Origin: Actinomycetota bacterium
GTDB lineage: Bacteria > Actinomycetota > Humimicrobiia > Humimicrobiales > Humimicrobiaceae
NCBI GenBank assembly: GCA_023379515.1
Contig: JAMCQQ010000123.1
Location: forward strand, 1-21,000
DNA: 21,000 bases
Direction: 5' to 3'
Shown one piece after another: positions 1 through 6,907 of the stretch. Each line of letters starts with the position of its first letter. The stretch's first letter is position 1. The notes below the pieces were generated by a model, which was given only the letters and a program-made list of their open reading frames with translations, ran no database searches and was not told the DNA's origin. A program made the position numbers and the translations under genes.

Positions 1-1757
1 AGCCGTGCTGTAATTTCATCATTTACATTAAATTTACCTTCTTTGACTATTCCTTTATGTATGATAATACCTTCCAATGGAATTTTGCAATCTTCTACTA
101 TAAAAAGACTTGAAGTAATTTTATTTCTTATAAATCCTCTGTCACCTATCTCTCCACCTTTTTCGCCGTAAAATGGAGTGGATTTCAATATTATTTCACC
201 CTCCTGGCCTTTGCTTAAAGTATTTGTAAGAACACCGCTGCTGCCGGTATTATCTGTTGAGACTGGTGCACTTTTGCCGGAACTGCCGTTTGTTCTGTCA
301 ATTTTGTTATATTTGATAATACCCATTATTTTTGAACTTGACTTGTTTTCCTGATAACCGGTAAAATTTACTTCAAATTGGTTCACAAATTGCTTGTATA
401 GGTCAAGATTTTTATCAATCTTCTTGTCAAAACTTGTCTTATTCTTTGATTTGACGGAATGTCCTTTCATAAACTCATTGAATTTCTGCATGTCAATATT
501 TAGATTATTTTCTTTTAAAATTTCTACTGTTAATTCTATCGGGAAACCATATGTTTCATACAACCTGAAAGCCAGCTCTGCATCTAGATACTTCGATCCC
601 AAAGCCTGAAGCTCTTCTATTTTTTGGGATAAAATTTTCGTGCCCTCCTTCAATGTAATTGAAAATCTTTTTTCTTCATCATTTATAATCCTGATTTCCA
701 TCTCCCGTTTTTCTTTTAGTTCAGGGTAATTTGAAGAATAATTTTGTATTACTGCTTCACCTATGTCATTTAAGAATTGACCATTTATACCTAACAGCCT
801 TCCGAATCTTATGGCTCTTCTTATGATTCTTCTTAAAATGTATCCTCTTCCTTCATTAGAGGGTACAACTCCATCAGAGATAAGAAAATTTACAGCACGG
901 CTATGATCTGCAATTATCTTTATGCATTTATTTATTTCAGGATTGAAATTTTTATCTTTTTTTATTGTTAATTTTTTACCGGAAATATTCTCAATCCTGC
1001 TGACAATGTCTTTAAAAAGAACAGTTTCAAAAACTGAAGGATTTTTTTCAAGGACTGCTTCTATACGCTCGAGCCCCATCCCTGTATCAATATTTTTATT
1101 TGGCAGCTCATCATAGCAGTTACCGGTAAAATTGTATTGAGTAAATACCAGATTCCAAATTTCCAAAAACCTTTCACATTCACATAAAGGACTGCAGTTT
1201 TTATCACCACAGCCGTATTCTTTACCAAAATCATAATAAATTTCAGTGCATGGTCCGCAAGGACCTGTGTCACCTGCAGGTCCCCAGAAATTTTCACTCT
1301 TCCCAAATTTATAGATTCGTTCTTCCGGGATTCCATGTTTAACCCACAACCGGATTGCTTCCTTGTCTTCAGGGATTTCCCCTTCTCCTGCAAAAACTCC
1401 AACCGAAAGTTTTTCTATAGGAATTTTTAATATATTCAGGATAAAATCTGCTGCAAAATTTATAGCTTCTTTTTTAAAATAATCAGCAAATGCAAAATTG
1501 CCGAGCATTTCAAAAAAAGTAAGGTGCTGATCAGAATAGCCTACTTTGTCAATATCACTTGTCCTGAAACATTTCTGAACGGTAACAATTCTGTTCTTTG
1601 GCGGTTTTTTAACTCCAAGATAGTAAGGTTTGAATTGCTGCATCCCCGCAGTGGTGAGCAGTACACTCGGATCATCGTCAGGGATTAAACCTGCAGATGG
1701 CATCTGCAGATGCCCTTTTTTTACAAAATAATCCAAATAAGTTTTTCTGATATCCAT
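1..1757 (-). CDS. alaS: Alanyl-tRNA synthetase, 3' end cut by the window edge
   Basis: Cytoplasmic class II enzyme that charges tRNA-Ala. The reading frame is open from an ATG at 1757-1755 to the left edge, giving 585 of the roughly 870-900 residues of the family. The catalytic core is clear: FKPYYLG at about 42-48, QKCFRTSDIDKVGYSDQHLT followed by FFEMLGNFAF at 61-90, FWGPAGDTGPCGPC at 157-170, a Cys-rich stretch (CGDKNCSPLCEC) at about 183-194 before RFLEIWNLVF, and DTGMGLERI at 224-232. TPFYGEKGGEIGDRG marks entry into the editing region; the HxxxH editing motif lies beyond the edge. About 20 Ser/Gly/Thr-rich residues are inserted near 487-508, before the editing part. The RT.DID.VG form of the motif is the one I associate with Actinobacteria and Chloroflexi. 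The ribosome binding site is weak. The gene is preceded by a long structured leader and is divergent from the kinase gene. Confidence 0.97.
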   Translation of the reverse strand, partial: MDIRKTYLDYFVKKGHLQMPSAGLIPDDDPSVLLTTAGMQQFKPYYLGVKKPPKNRIVTVQKCFRTSDIDKVGYSDQHLTFFEMLGNFAFADYFKKEAINFAADFILNILKIPIEKLSVGVFAGEGEIPEDKEAIRLWVKHGIPEERIYKFGKSENFWGPAGDTGPCGPCTEIYYDFGKEYGCGDKNCSPLCECERFLEIWNLVFTQYNFTGNCYDELPNKNIDTGMGLERIEAVLEKNPSVFETVLFKDIVSRIENISGKKLTIKKDKNFNPEINKCIKIIADHSRAVNFLISDGVVPSNEGRGYILRRIIRRAIRFGRLLGINGQFLNDIGEAVIQNYSSNYPELKEKREMEIRIINDEEKRFSITLKEGTKILSQKIEELQALGSKYLDAELAFRLYETYGFPIELTVEILKENNLNIDMQKFNEFMKGHSVKSKNKTSFDKKIDKNLDLYKQFVNQFEVNFTGYQENKSSSKIMGIIKYNKIDRTNGSSGKSAPVSTDNTGSSGVLTNTLSKGQEGEIILKSTPFYGEKGGEIGDRGFIRNKITSSLFIVEDCKIPLEGIIIHKGIVKEGKFNVNDEITAR

Positions 1758-1835
1758 TCTGGTTTTTATCTCAAAATTTTATTCAAGGTTTTATAAAACG
1801 ATACCCCATTTTTTCGTAACCAGTAGAAGTTTTTT

Positions 1836-1980
1836 AATGCCCGTCCCCTTACGAAGAGGGTGCTCTCCTGTCTGTTTTATAAGTCCCAGAATTTGAGGGC
1901 ATTTATGCCGCAGACTAAGTTTGAGCTTCCTACGTTAATTTGTTGGCACAAAAATTAACTTTAGCTACGAGAAAAACAGA
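1836..1980 (-). promoter_or_regulatory. Candidate structured 5' leader RNA of alaS (possible pseudoknot)
   Basis: Read on the minus strand from the predicted alaS promoter, this part of the roughly 300-nt leader contains several helices. An 8-bp perfect pairing joins 1980-1973 (TCTGTTTT) with 1878-1871 (AAAACAGA). A 7-bp perfect pairing joins 1903-1897 (AATGCCC) with 1842-1836 (GGGCATT). The two interleave (A-B-A'-B') and could form a pseudoknot. An 8-bp hairpin (GTTAATTT/AAATTAAC, 1959-1934), extendable by 3 bp past a bulge, sits inside, and a short CCCT/AGGG hairpin lies at 1860-1846. Local alternatives exist (GGCATAAATGCC; GTCTG/CAGAC), so the RNA could switch between folds. I compared it from memory with T-box, tmRNA, SRP RNA, RNase P and common riboswitches and found no match. 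The function is unknown; control of alaS is an inference from position. Confidence 0.45.
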
Positions 1981-2063
1981 GTATCTGACTTTGATATTAT
2001 CACAATTTGCTGGTTTATTCAATTTGGGAAGTGTTTTAACGGCAGCTTTAACTTCAAAAACTT

Positions 2064-2092
2064 AATAAATTTTTTAAAAATTAGCTTGTCAA
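2064..2092 (-). promoter_or_regulatory. Predicted promoter of alaS
   Basis: On the minus strand a perfect TTGACA (2092-2087) is followed after 17 bases by TTTATT (2069-2064), a 4/6 match to TATAAT. Transcription would start near 2057 and give a leader of about 300 nt before the alaS ATG. The -35 box shares five bases with the -35 of the opposing kinase promoter. Confidence 0.45.
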
Positions 2093-2115
2093 AATTTATC
2101 ACAACAATGTATACT
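2086..2115 (+). promoter_or_regulatory. Predicted promoter of the acetate-kinase-like gene
   Basis: TTGTCA (2086-2091), an 18-base spacer and TATACT (2110-2115) each match the sigma-70-type consensus at 5 of 6 positions. The expected transcription start (about 2121-2123) coincides with the GTG codon at 2123, so the mRNA would be leaderless. No Shine-Dalgarno sequence exists upstream of the gene, which agrees with this. Confidence 0.6.
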
Positions 2116-2122
2116 TTTGAAC

Positions 2123-3325
2123 GTGAACATTCTAACAATTAACTCAGGCTCAACTTCTATAAAATTCAAACTCTACAGGATGCCCTCAGAGGATGAAATT
2201 GCGAGCGGCAGGATAGAAAACATAGGCTTTGATAGATCCATTATCAGCTTTAAAACAAGATCAGGATCAGGGAATTTGAATGATGTGCATATTGCAGATC
2301 ATAGAGCCGGACTTAATTTTATAATTGATAAACTAACCAATCCCAAAACAGGTGTCATAAAAGATAAAAAGGAAATCCATGCAGTTGGTCACAGGATAGT
2401 AAATGTTGGAGATAAGGTAGCCTCTCATGTGATAATCAATGATCAGATGGTGGAAACCTTAAGAGATTGCATTGATTTGGCTCCTCTTCATAACCCTCCT
2501 AATCTTGTCGGAGTGGAAGTATCTATTGATGTTTTTGGTAAGGATACCATAAACACCGGTATATTCGATAATATTTTCCATAAGAATATGCCGTCTCATG
2601 CTTTTTTATATGGCATTCCATATGAATATTATGAAAAATACCGCATAAGAAAATATGGTTTTCATGGAATAGCCTATACTTATATGGTTGAGACGGGAGC
2701 AGCGATAACAGGAAAAGATTTAAAGAAAATCAGGATAATCGTACTTATGCTTGGAGGAGGTTCCTCCATTACGGCGGTTAAAAATGGTATAAGTATAGAC
2801 ACATCTATGGGATTTACCCCAGCAGAAGGTCTTATAATGTCTACAAGAAGCGGAGATGTGGACCCGGCAATACTTCCCTACCTTATGAATAAGGAAGATA
2901 TCGGCACCAAAGAAATAGATAATATAATAAACAAAAAATCAGGCATACTGGGTCTTTCAAGAAAATACACTGACTTCGTTAATATTCAAAAAGGTGTCAT
3001 GGAAAACGACCCGGATTGTATCAGGGCTTTTGAGTCCTATTGTTACAGGATAAAAAAATATATAGGGGCCTATGCGGCTGTTATGGACGGAGTTGATTTA
3101 ATTATTTTCGGAGGAGGAATTGGAGAAAATTCTCCTATGGCCAGAGAAAAGATCCTTGCAGATTTAAGTGTTTTTGGTATAAGTATTGAAAAAGAAATAA
3201 ATTATAACGACTCGCTGGGTGAAAGATTAATATCTTCCGTTAGTTCCAAAGTGCCTGTCTGCATCGTAAAAGTAAACGAGGAACTTATTATTGCCAGAGA
3301 AACATACCGCCTGGTAAAAGGTTAA
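2123..3325 (+). CDS. Divergent acetate kinase family protein (ASKHA fold)
   Basis: Acetate kinase moves phosphate between ATP and acetate in the Pta-AckA pathway. This protein has the family length (400 aa from GTG 2123; 402 from TTG 2117) and layout. Numbered from TTG: NSGSTSIKFKL at 9-19, VGHRIV at 90-95, APLHNPPNL at 122-130, IFDNIFHKNMP at 149-159, KYGFHG at 179-184, DTSMGFTPAEGL at 228-239, TRSGDVDPA at 243-251, IGENSP at 335-340 and NEE at 387-389. These keep the counterparts of Methanosarcina Arg91, His123, Asp148, His180, Arg241 and the NEE glutamate. However, the usual HLGNG is MLGGG (211-215), so the counterparts of His208 and Asn211 are Met and Gly, and GFHGTSH has become GFHGIAY. 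Substrate and activity are therefore uncertain; another short-chain acyl kinase is possible. I prefer GTG 2123 because the family starts right before the NSGS motif and the promoter places the transcript start there. Only 8 bases separate its stop from the aspS stop. Confidence 0.85.
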   Translation: MNILTINSGSTSIKFKLYRMPSEDEIASGRIENIGFDRSIISFKTRSGSGNLNDVHIADHRAGLNFIIDKLTNPKTGVIKDKKEIHAVGHRIVNVGDKVASHVIINDQMVETLRDCIDLAPLHNPPNLVGVEVSIDVFGKDTINTGIFDNIFHKNMPSHAFLYGIPYEYYEKYRIRKYGFHGIAYTYMVETGAAITGKDLKKIRIIVLMLGGGSSITAVKNGISIDTSMGFTPAEGLIMSTRSGDVDPAILPYLMNKEDIGTKEIDNIINKKSGILGLSRKYTDFVNIQKGVMENDPDCIRAFESYCYRIKKYIGAYAAVMDGVDLIIFGGGIGENSPMAREKILADLSVFGISIEKEINYNDSLGERLISSVSSKVPVCIVKVNEELIIARETYRLVKG

Positions 3326-3333
3326 AGCTAACT

Positions 3334-5169
3334 CTATTCTTCGATTTCTTTTTTGAACTTTGCAAGCCTGATATTTACTTCACTTAGCTGTTGTTCCGTT
3401 ACCGGTGAGGGAGATTCTGTCATTATATCCACTGCTGACTGTGTTTTTGGGAATGCTATTACTTCTCTTATGCTTTCAAGCCTTCCGATAAGCATTATCA
3501 GCCTGTCAAGTCCCAGAGCTATCCCGCCGTGAGGTGGCGCACCATATTCAAGAGCTCTAAGCAAAAATCCAAAATTATCTTCCATTCTCTTAACGTCAAA
3601 TCCCAGAAGTTTAAATATTTCTCTTTGAAGCTCGATAGTGTTAATTCTGATTGATCCGCCGCCAAGCTCATTCCCATTCAAAACAATGTCATAAGCAAGT
3701 GAATTCAATTTAAGCGGATCGGATTTCAAATATTTTAGAGTCTCATTATCCGGTCTGGTAAATGGATGATGAGTAGGAGAAAGCCTTTTTTCTTTTTCGT
3801 CCCATTCAAATAATGGAAAATCCACGATCCATGTAAATTTAAATTCTTCCTCTCCTATTAAATTCAATTTGGCACCAATATGACTTCTTATGGACCCAAG
3901 GGCCATGCAGGTTTTTATAAATTCATCCGCAACGATAAGAACCAGATTTTTTTCTTTAAGTTTTAGAAAGTTTATTAATTCTTCTTTTTCTTCAGATGAG
4001 AGGAATTTGGAAATTGGAGAATTTAATATCTGGTTTTCTTCAACTTTTATCCATATCAGACCGCCTGAACCATATTTTTTAGCCATATCCACAAGACCGT
4101 CAAGCTCTTTTCTTGTAAACTCATTGCAGTCATCAACTACGATACTTTTGATACAACCCTTTTTATTCAATACATTTATAAAAATATTGAACTTGCTATC
4201 TCTGAATATATCTGTAACGTCATTAAGCTTCATATCAAAACGCAAGTCAGGTTTATCGCTTCCATAATTCTCCAGACTTTCCTTCCAGGTCATTCTTACA
4301 AATGGAATTTTAATTTCTTCACCCTTTACTTCTTTGAATATCTTATAAATCAATCCTTCAACAAGCTTTATCACATCGTCAACTTTGATAAATGACATTT
4401 CAAGATCAATCTGGGTAAACTCGGGCTGTCTGTCTGCCCTTAAATCTTCGTCCCGGAAGCATCTGGCAATCTGGTAAATTCTGTCAAATCCCGAAAACAT
4501 CAGAATTTGCTTGAATAGCTGCGGTGATTGCGGAAGTGCATAAAAAGTACCTGGATTTAACCGCGAAGGTACAAGAAAATCACGCGCGCCTTCAGGGGTG
4601 CTCTTGGCAAGTATCGGTGTCTCGGTTTCTATGAAACCTTGGCTGTTCAGATATTGCCTCGTAATTGTCGTAACTTCATGGCGCAGCCTTATATTGCTTT
4701 GCATATCCTCGGTACGCAGATCCACATATCTATATTTTAACTTTGTAATTTCATCTATCTTTGCTCTGTCATCAAGCATAAAAGGCGGAGTTTTGGAAGT
4801 GTTTAAAATCCTTATTTCCTGAGTGGATATTTCTATTTCTCCCGTAAGAAGATCTTTATTTATAGTTTCGCCCGAACGGGTTTTTACTTTGCCTGCTACT
4901 GCTATGATATATTCTGTTCTTAAATCTTTTGCAGAATTATATGAAACTGGACTTATATTTGCGTCAAAAACAACCTGGACAATGCCTGAAAAGTCACGTA
5001 AGTCAACAAAAATCAGTTTTCCATGATCCCTTCTTTTATTAACCCAGCCGCAGAGCATAACATTGATCCCTTCATGATTTTTTCTCAGCTCCCCGCAAAG
5101 ATGTGTTCGCAGTCCGGTTCCGTAAATATTAAAATTAATTTTTTTCCTGAAATCAAACTTTTCTGACAT
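3334..5169 (-). CDS. aspS: Aspartyl-tRNA synthetase, bacterial type
   Basis: Class II synthetase that charges tRNA-Asp. Order of parts: N-terminal OB anticodon-binding domain (about 20-125, with GWVNKRRDHG at 41-50), class II motif 1 (GFIETETPIL, 178-187), QSPQLFKQ (214-221), motif 2 (FRDEDLRADRQPEFTQIDLE, 238-257), a bacterial GAD-type insertion, and motif 3 (GGIALGLDRL, ending near 557). At 611 aa it is of usual bacterial length plus about 18 extra N-terminal residues. No later in-frame start lies before the conserved RTHLCGELR, and AGGAG stands 7-8 bases before the ATG. His49 in RRDHG is the residue I associate with non-discriminating bacterial AspRS, which also charge tRNA-Asn for GatCAB; this is inference. 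It follows hisS by 15 bases and ends with TAG, with a second in-frame TAG one codon later. Confidence 0.97.
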   Translation of the reverse strand: MSEKFDFRKKINFNIYGTGLRTHLCGELRKNHEGINVMLCGWVNKRRDHGKLIFVDLRDFSGIVQVVFDANISPVSYNSAKDLRTEYIIAVAGKVKTRSGETINKDLLTGEIEISTQEIRILNTSKTPPFMLDDRAKIDEITKLKYRYVDLRTEDMQSNIRLRHEVTTITRQYLNSQGFIETETPILAKSTPEGARDFLVPSRLNPGTFYALPQSPQLFKQILMFSGFDRIYQIARCFRDEDLRADRQPEFTQIDLEMSFIKVDDVIKLVEGLIYKIFKEVKGEEIKIPFVRMTWKESLENYGSDKPDLRFDMKLNDVTDIFRDSKFNIFINVLNKKGCIKSIVVDDCNEFTRKELDGLVDMAKKYGSGGLIWIKVEENQILNSPISKFLSSEEKEELINFLKLKEKNLVLIVADEFIKTCMALGSIRSHIGAKLNLIGEEEFKFTWIVDFPLFEWDEKEKRLSPTHHPFTRPDNETLKYLKSDPLKLNSLAYDIVLNGNELGGGSIRINTIELQREIFKLLGFDVKRMEDNFGFLLRALEYGAPPHGGIALGLDRLIMLIGRLESIREVIAFPKTQSAVDIMTESPSPVTEQQLSEVNIRLAKFKKEIEE

Positions 5170-5184
5170 TCCTTATCTCCTGCT

Positions 5185-6456
5185 TCATCTGTCAAATATT
5201 TCAAAAATTTTTGCCTTCTCGTTCTTCCAGTTTAACTTATACTGAGTAAATTTTCTGATATCTTTAATTGTGATAGAATCAGTTTTGACTTCATCTTCAC
5301 CGATAATGATAACAAAATCATAGGCATTTTTTTCGGCCGATTTAATCTGTGAACCTATGCTTTTTATTCCATAGTTTAAATCGCAAGTATAGCCGTTATC
5401 TCTTATGGATTTGATAAGTGAAAGTGCATATTTTTGATAGGATCTATCCATAAGGATTACAAGCGCCGTTTTTCTATTATCCGGTGCAGTAAGATTCAAA
5501 TTAAGCTGCTTCATTAGGATATAAGTTCGTTCCAGCCCAACAGCAAAACCTATTGAAGAAATGTCAGGACCACCAAGCTGTTCGATCAGCTTATCATACC
5601 TGCCTCCCCCGCCCAAAGCATTCTGCACACTTTTCAGGTCCTCCGATATTATTTCAAAAATAGTCCTGGTATAATAATCAAATCCTCTGACCAGATCTTC
5701 CTTGATTATAAAGTTTATGTTCAAAGTCTTTAAAAAATCTATTACCTGATCAAAATGCTGCCGGCAATCGGCGCATATATATGAATAAATCTTTGGTGAA
5801 TCTTTTATGACTTGCCCGCACTGTTCTACTTTGCAGTCAAATATTCTCAGAGGGTTTTTTTCAAGTCGGTATTGGCAATCGGGGCAGAGATTTTCCTTTT
5901 TAGGAAATAAGTAATCTGTTAACACCTCTTTGTATTTATTCCTGCATTTTATGCATCCCATACTATTTATAAGAAGCTTCAAGTTTTTAAATCCCAGCTT
6001 TTCAAAAAGCGTGTTTAACAGCCAGATAACTTCTGCATCTATAAAAGGTTCGGGGCTTCCGATTGCCTCAACTCCCAGCTGCCAGAACTCTCTCATTCTC
6101 CCTTTTTGCGGACGCTCATACCTGAACATATTTTCTATATAATAAAGCTTCAGCGGCAGATTCTCCGCATACATTTTATGCTCAATAACTGCTCGGACAA
6201 CAGGTGCCGTACCTTCGGGCCTGAGTGTAAGTGACCTGCCTTTCTTATCAAGGAAAGTGTACATCTCTTTCCGAACAATATCGGTGCTGTCTCCAATACT
6301 CTTGTCAAAAATTTCGGTATGTTCAAAAGCAGGGGTTATTATTTCCATATAATTAAAAATTTTAAATAGTTCTGCAGCTGTCGAGATGACAAAATTTCTA
6401 TACTTCATGTCCTGACCGAAAATATCGCTTGTCCCTCTTGGTGAACCTGTAATCAA
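5185..6456 (-). CDS. hisS: Histidyl-tRNA synthetase
   Basis: Class II synthetase that charges tRNA-His; 423 aa is the normal length. Motifs: RGTSDIFG (7-14), TLRPEGTAPVVRA (77-89), the motif 2 region YYIENMFRYERPQKGRMREF (105-124), the histidine-specific LVRGFDYYTRTIFE (255-268), GGGGRYDKL (282-290) and motif 3 GFAVGLER (303-310), then a C-terminal anticodon-binding domain (about 330-423). An insertion between the catalytic motifs carries paired cysteines (168/171, 191/194, 208/213, 228/231), suggesting a zinc-binding or formerly zinc-binding subdomain. The start codon is TTG (6456-6454); it is chosen because the conserved start of the protein follows directly and AGAGG lies 10 bases upstream. 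It overlaps the upstream hydrolase stop by 4 bases, so translational coupling is likely. Confidence 0.96.
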   Translation of the reverse strand: MITGSPRGTSDIFGQDMKYRNFVISTAAELFKIFNYMEIITPAFEHTEIFDKSIGDSTDIVRKEMYTFLDKKGRSLTLRPEGTAPVVRAVIEHKMYAENLPLKLYYIENMFRYERPQKGRMREFWQLGVEAIGSPEPFIDAEVIWLLNTLFEKLGFKNLKLLINSMGCIKCRNKYKEVLTDYLFPKKENLCPDCQYRLEKNPLRIFDCKVEQCGQVIKDSPKIYSYICADCRQHFDQVIDFLKTLNINFIIKEDLVRGFDYYTRTIFEIISEDLKSVQNALGGGGRYDKLIEQLGGPDISSIGFAVGLERTYILMKQLNLNLTAPDNRKTALVILMDRSYQKYALSLIKSIRDNGYTCDLNYGIKSIGSQIKSAEKNAYDFVIIIGEDEVKTDSITIKDIRKFTQYKLNWKNEKAKIFEIFDR

Positions 6457-6833
6457 TTTTGATCAACCTCTCTTAAAAAATCATCTGCTAAAAAATAATT
6501 ATTTTTAAATTCATAATCCAGCATGCTGCTCTCTCCATGTCCGGGTAAAACTTTAAACTCAGGGTTCAGGCTTTTCAATTTTTTTAATGAAGCAAGCGAT
6601 CTTTTTATTACATTGCCGTCACCTCCTGGAAGATCCGTCCTTCCAATCGAACTTTTAAAAAGCAGATCTCCCGTAAACAATAAATCCTGATATGCAATAG
6701 TTATGCTGCCAGGTGTATGTCCCGGTGTATGGAAAATTCTTAGCCCATATTTATTAAAAAAGCTTATATTTTTATCGTCTATCAAGTTATAGGTTTTTAA
6801 TATTAATCCTTTTTCGCATAAATAAGAAGACAT
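6453..6833 (-). CDS. Metallo-beta-lactamase-fold hydrolase, C-terminal fragment (gene interrupted by TAG)
   Basis: This is the downstream part of an MBL-fold hydrolase of the glyoxalase II-like type that often sits between rel and hisS. It holds the later metal ligands: HTPGHTPGS (His39), FTGDLLF (Asp56) and LPGHG (His99), plus SIGRTDLPGG. It lies in the same frame as the upstream fragment at 6903-7115. The 23 codons between the two parts are open and read sensibly (PFYIHKSEEFLIKDP), so only one TAG codon (6905-6903) breaks an otherwise intact gene of about 220 residues. ATG 6833 is the first in-frame start after the TAG, but it falls mid-domain, so this part is unlikely to fold on its own. 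Its stop overlaps the hisS start. The call is sure at fold level; the substrate is unknown. Confidence 0.85.
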   Translation of the reverse strand: MSSYLCEKGLILKTYNLIDDKNISFFNKYGLRIFHTPGHTPGSITIAYQDLLFTGDLLFKSSIGRTDLPGGDGNVIKRSLASLKKLKSLNPEFKVLPGHGESSMLDYEFKNNYFLADDFLREVDQN

Positions 6834-6907
6834 ATTTTTCCCTGGATCTTTAATTAAAAATTCTTCGGACTTGTGTATGTAAAAAGGATTAATATTAAAA
6901 ACCTATA
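6788..6907. repeat. Perfect 27-bp inverted repeat inside the MBL hydrolase gene
   Basis: Arms 6788-6814 and 6881-6907 are exact reverse complements, separated by 66 bases. Both arms lie in the same reading frame of the hydrolase gene. The right arm encodes the region just after the HxHxDH domain and contains the in-frame TAG at its edge (6905-6903); the left arm encodes EKGLILKTY. In mRNA the arms would form a long AU-rich stem. Perfect identity of this length between two coding stretches is unexpected and suggests templated copying or an artefact. Confidence 0.95.

Larger units (their letters stand above)
1758..2116. other. Divergent intergenic region between alaS and the kinase gene
   Basis: About 360 bases with no convincing gene. 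The right end (2064-2115) holds two opposed promoters with overlapping -35 boxes. The middle (1836-1980) is clearly less AT-rich than its flanks and folds well as a minus-strand RNA leader. A perfect 12-bp palindrome (GTTTTATAAAAC, 1788-1799) lies between this structure and the alaS start; it could be a protein-binding site or a small hairpin. No T-box core (TGGNACCGCG-like) and no U-run terminator is visible. Confidence 0.8.

Noticed and set aside
1849..1902. A 17-codon minus-strand ORF in the alaS leader (starts MPSNSG) as a leader peptide
   Set aside because: There is no ribosome binding site, only one Ala codon, and it overlaps the proposed RNA helices; more likely chance.
1801..1980. T-box riboswitch, tmRNA, SRP RNA or RNase P RNA in the alaS leader
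   Set aside because: No T-box core or specifier arrangement, no tmRNA tRNA-like ends or ALAA tag, no GGAAG SRP domain loop and no RNase P conserved regions could be found.
6903..6905. TAG as a reassigned sense codon (for example pyrrolysine or an alternative code)
   Set aside because: aspS and recJ end at TAG at normal protein lengths, and the rest of the window has no other internal TAG in a conserved gene.
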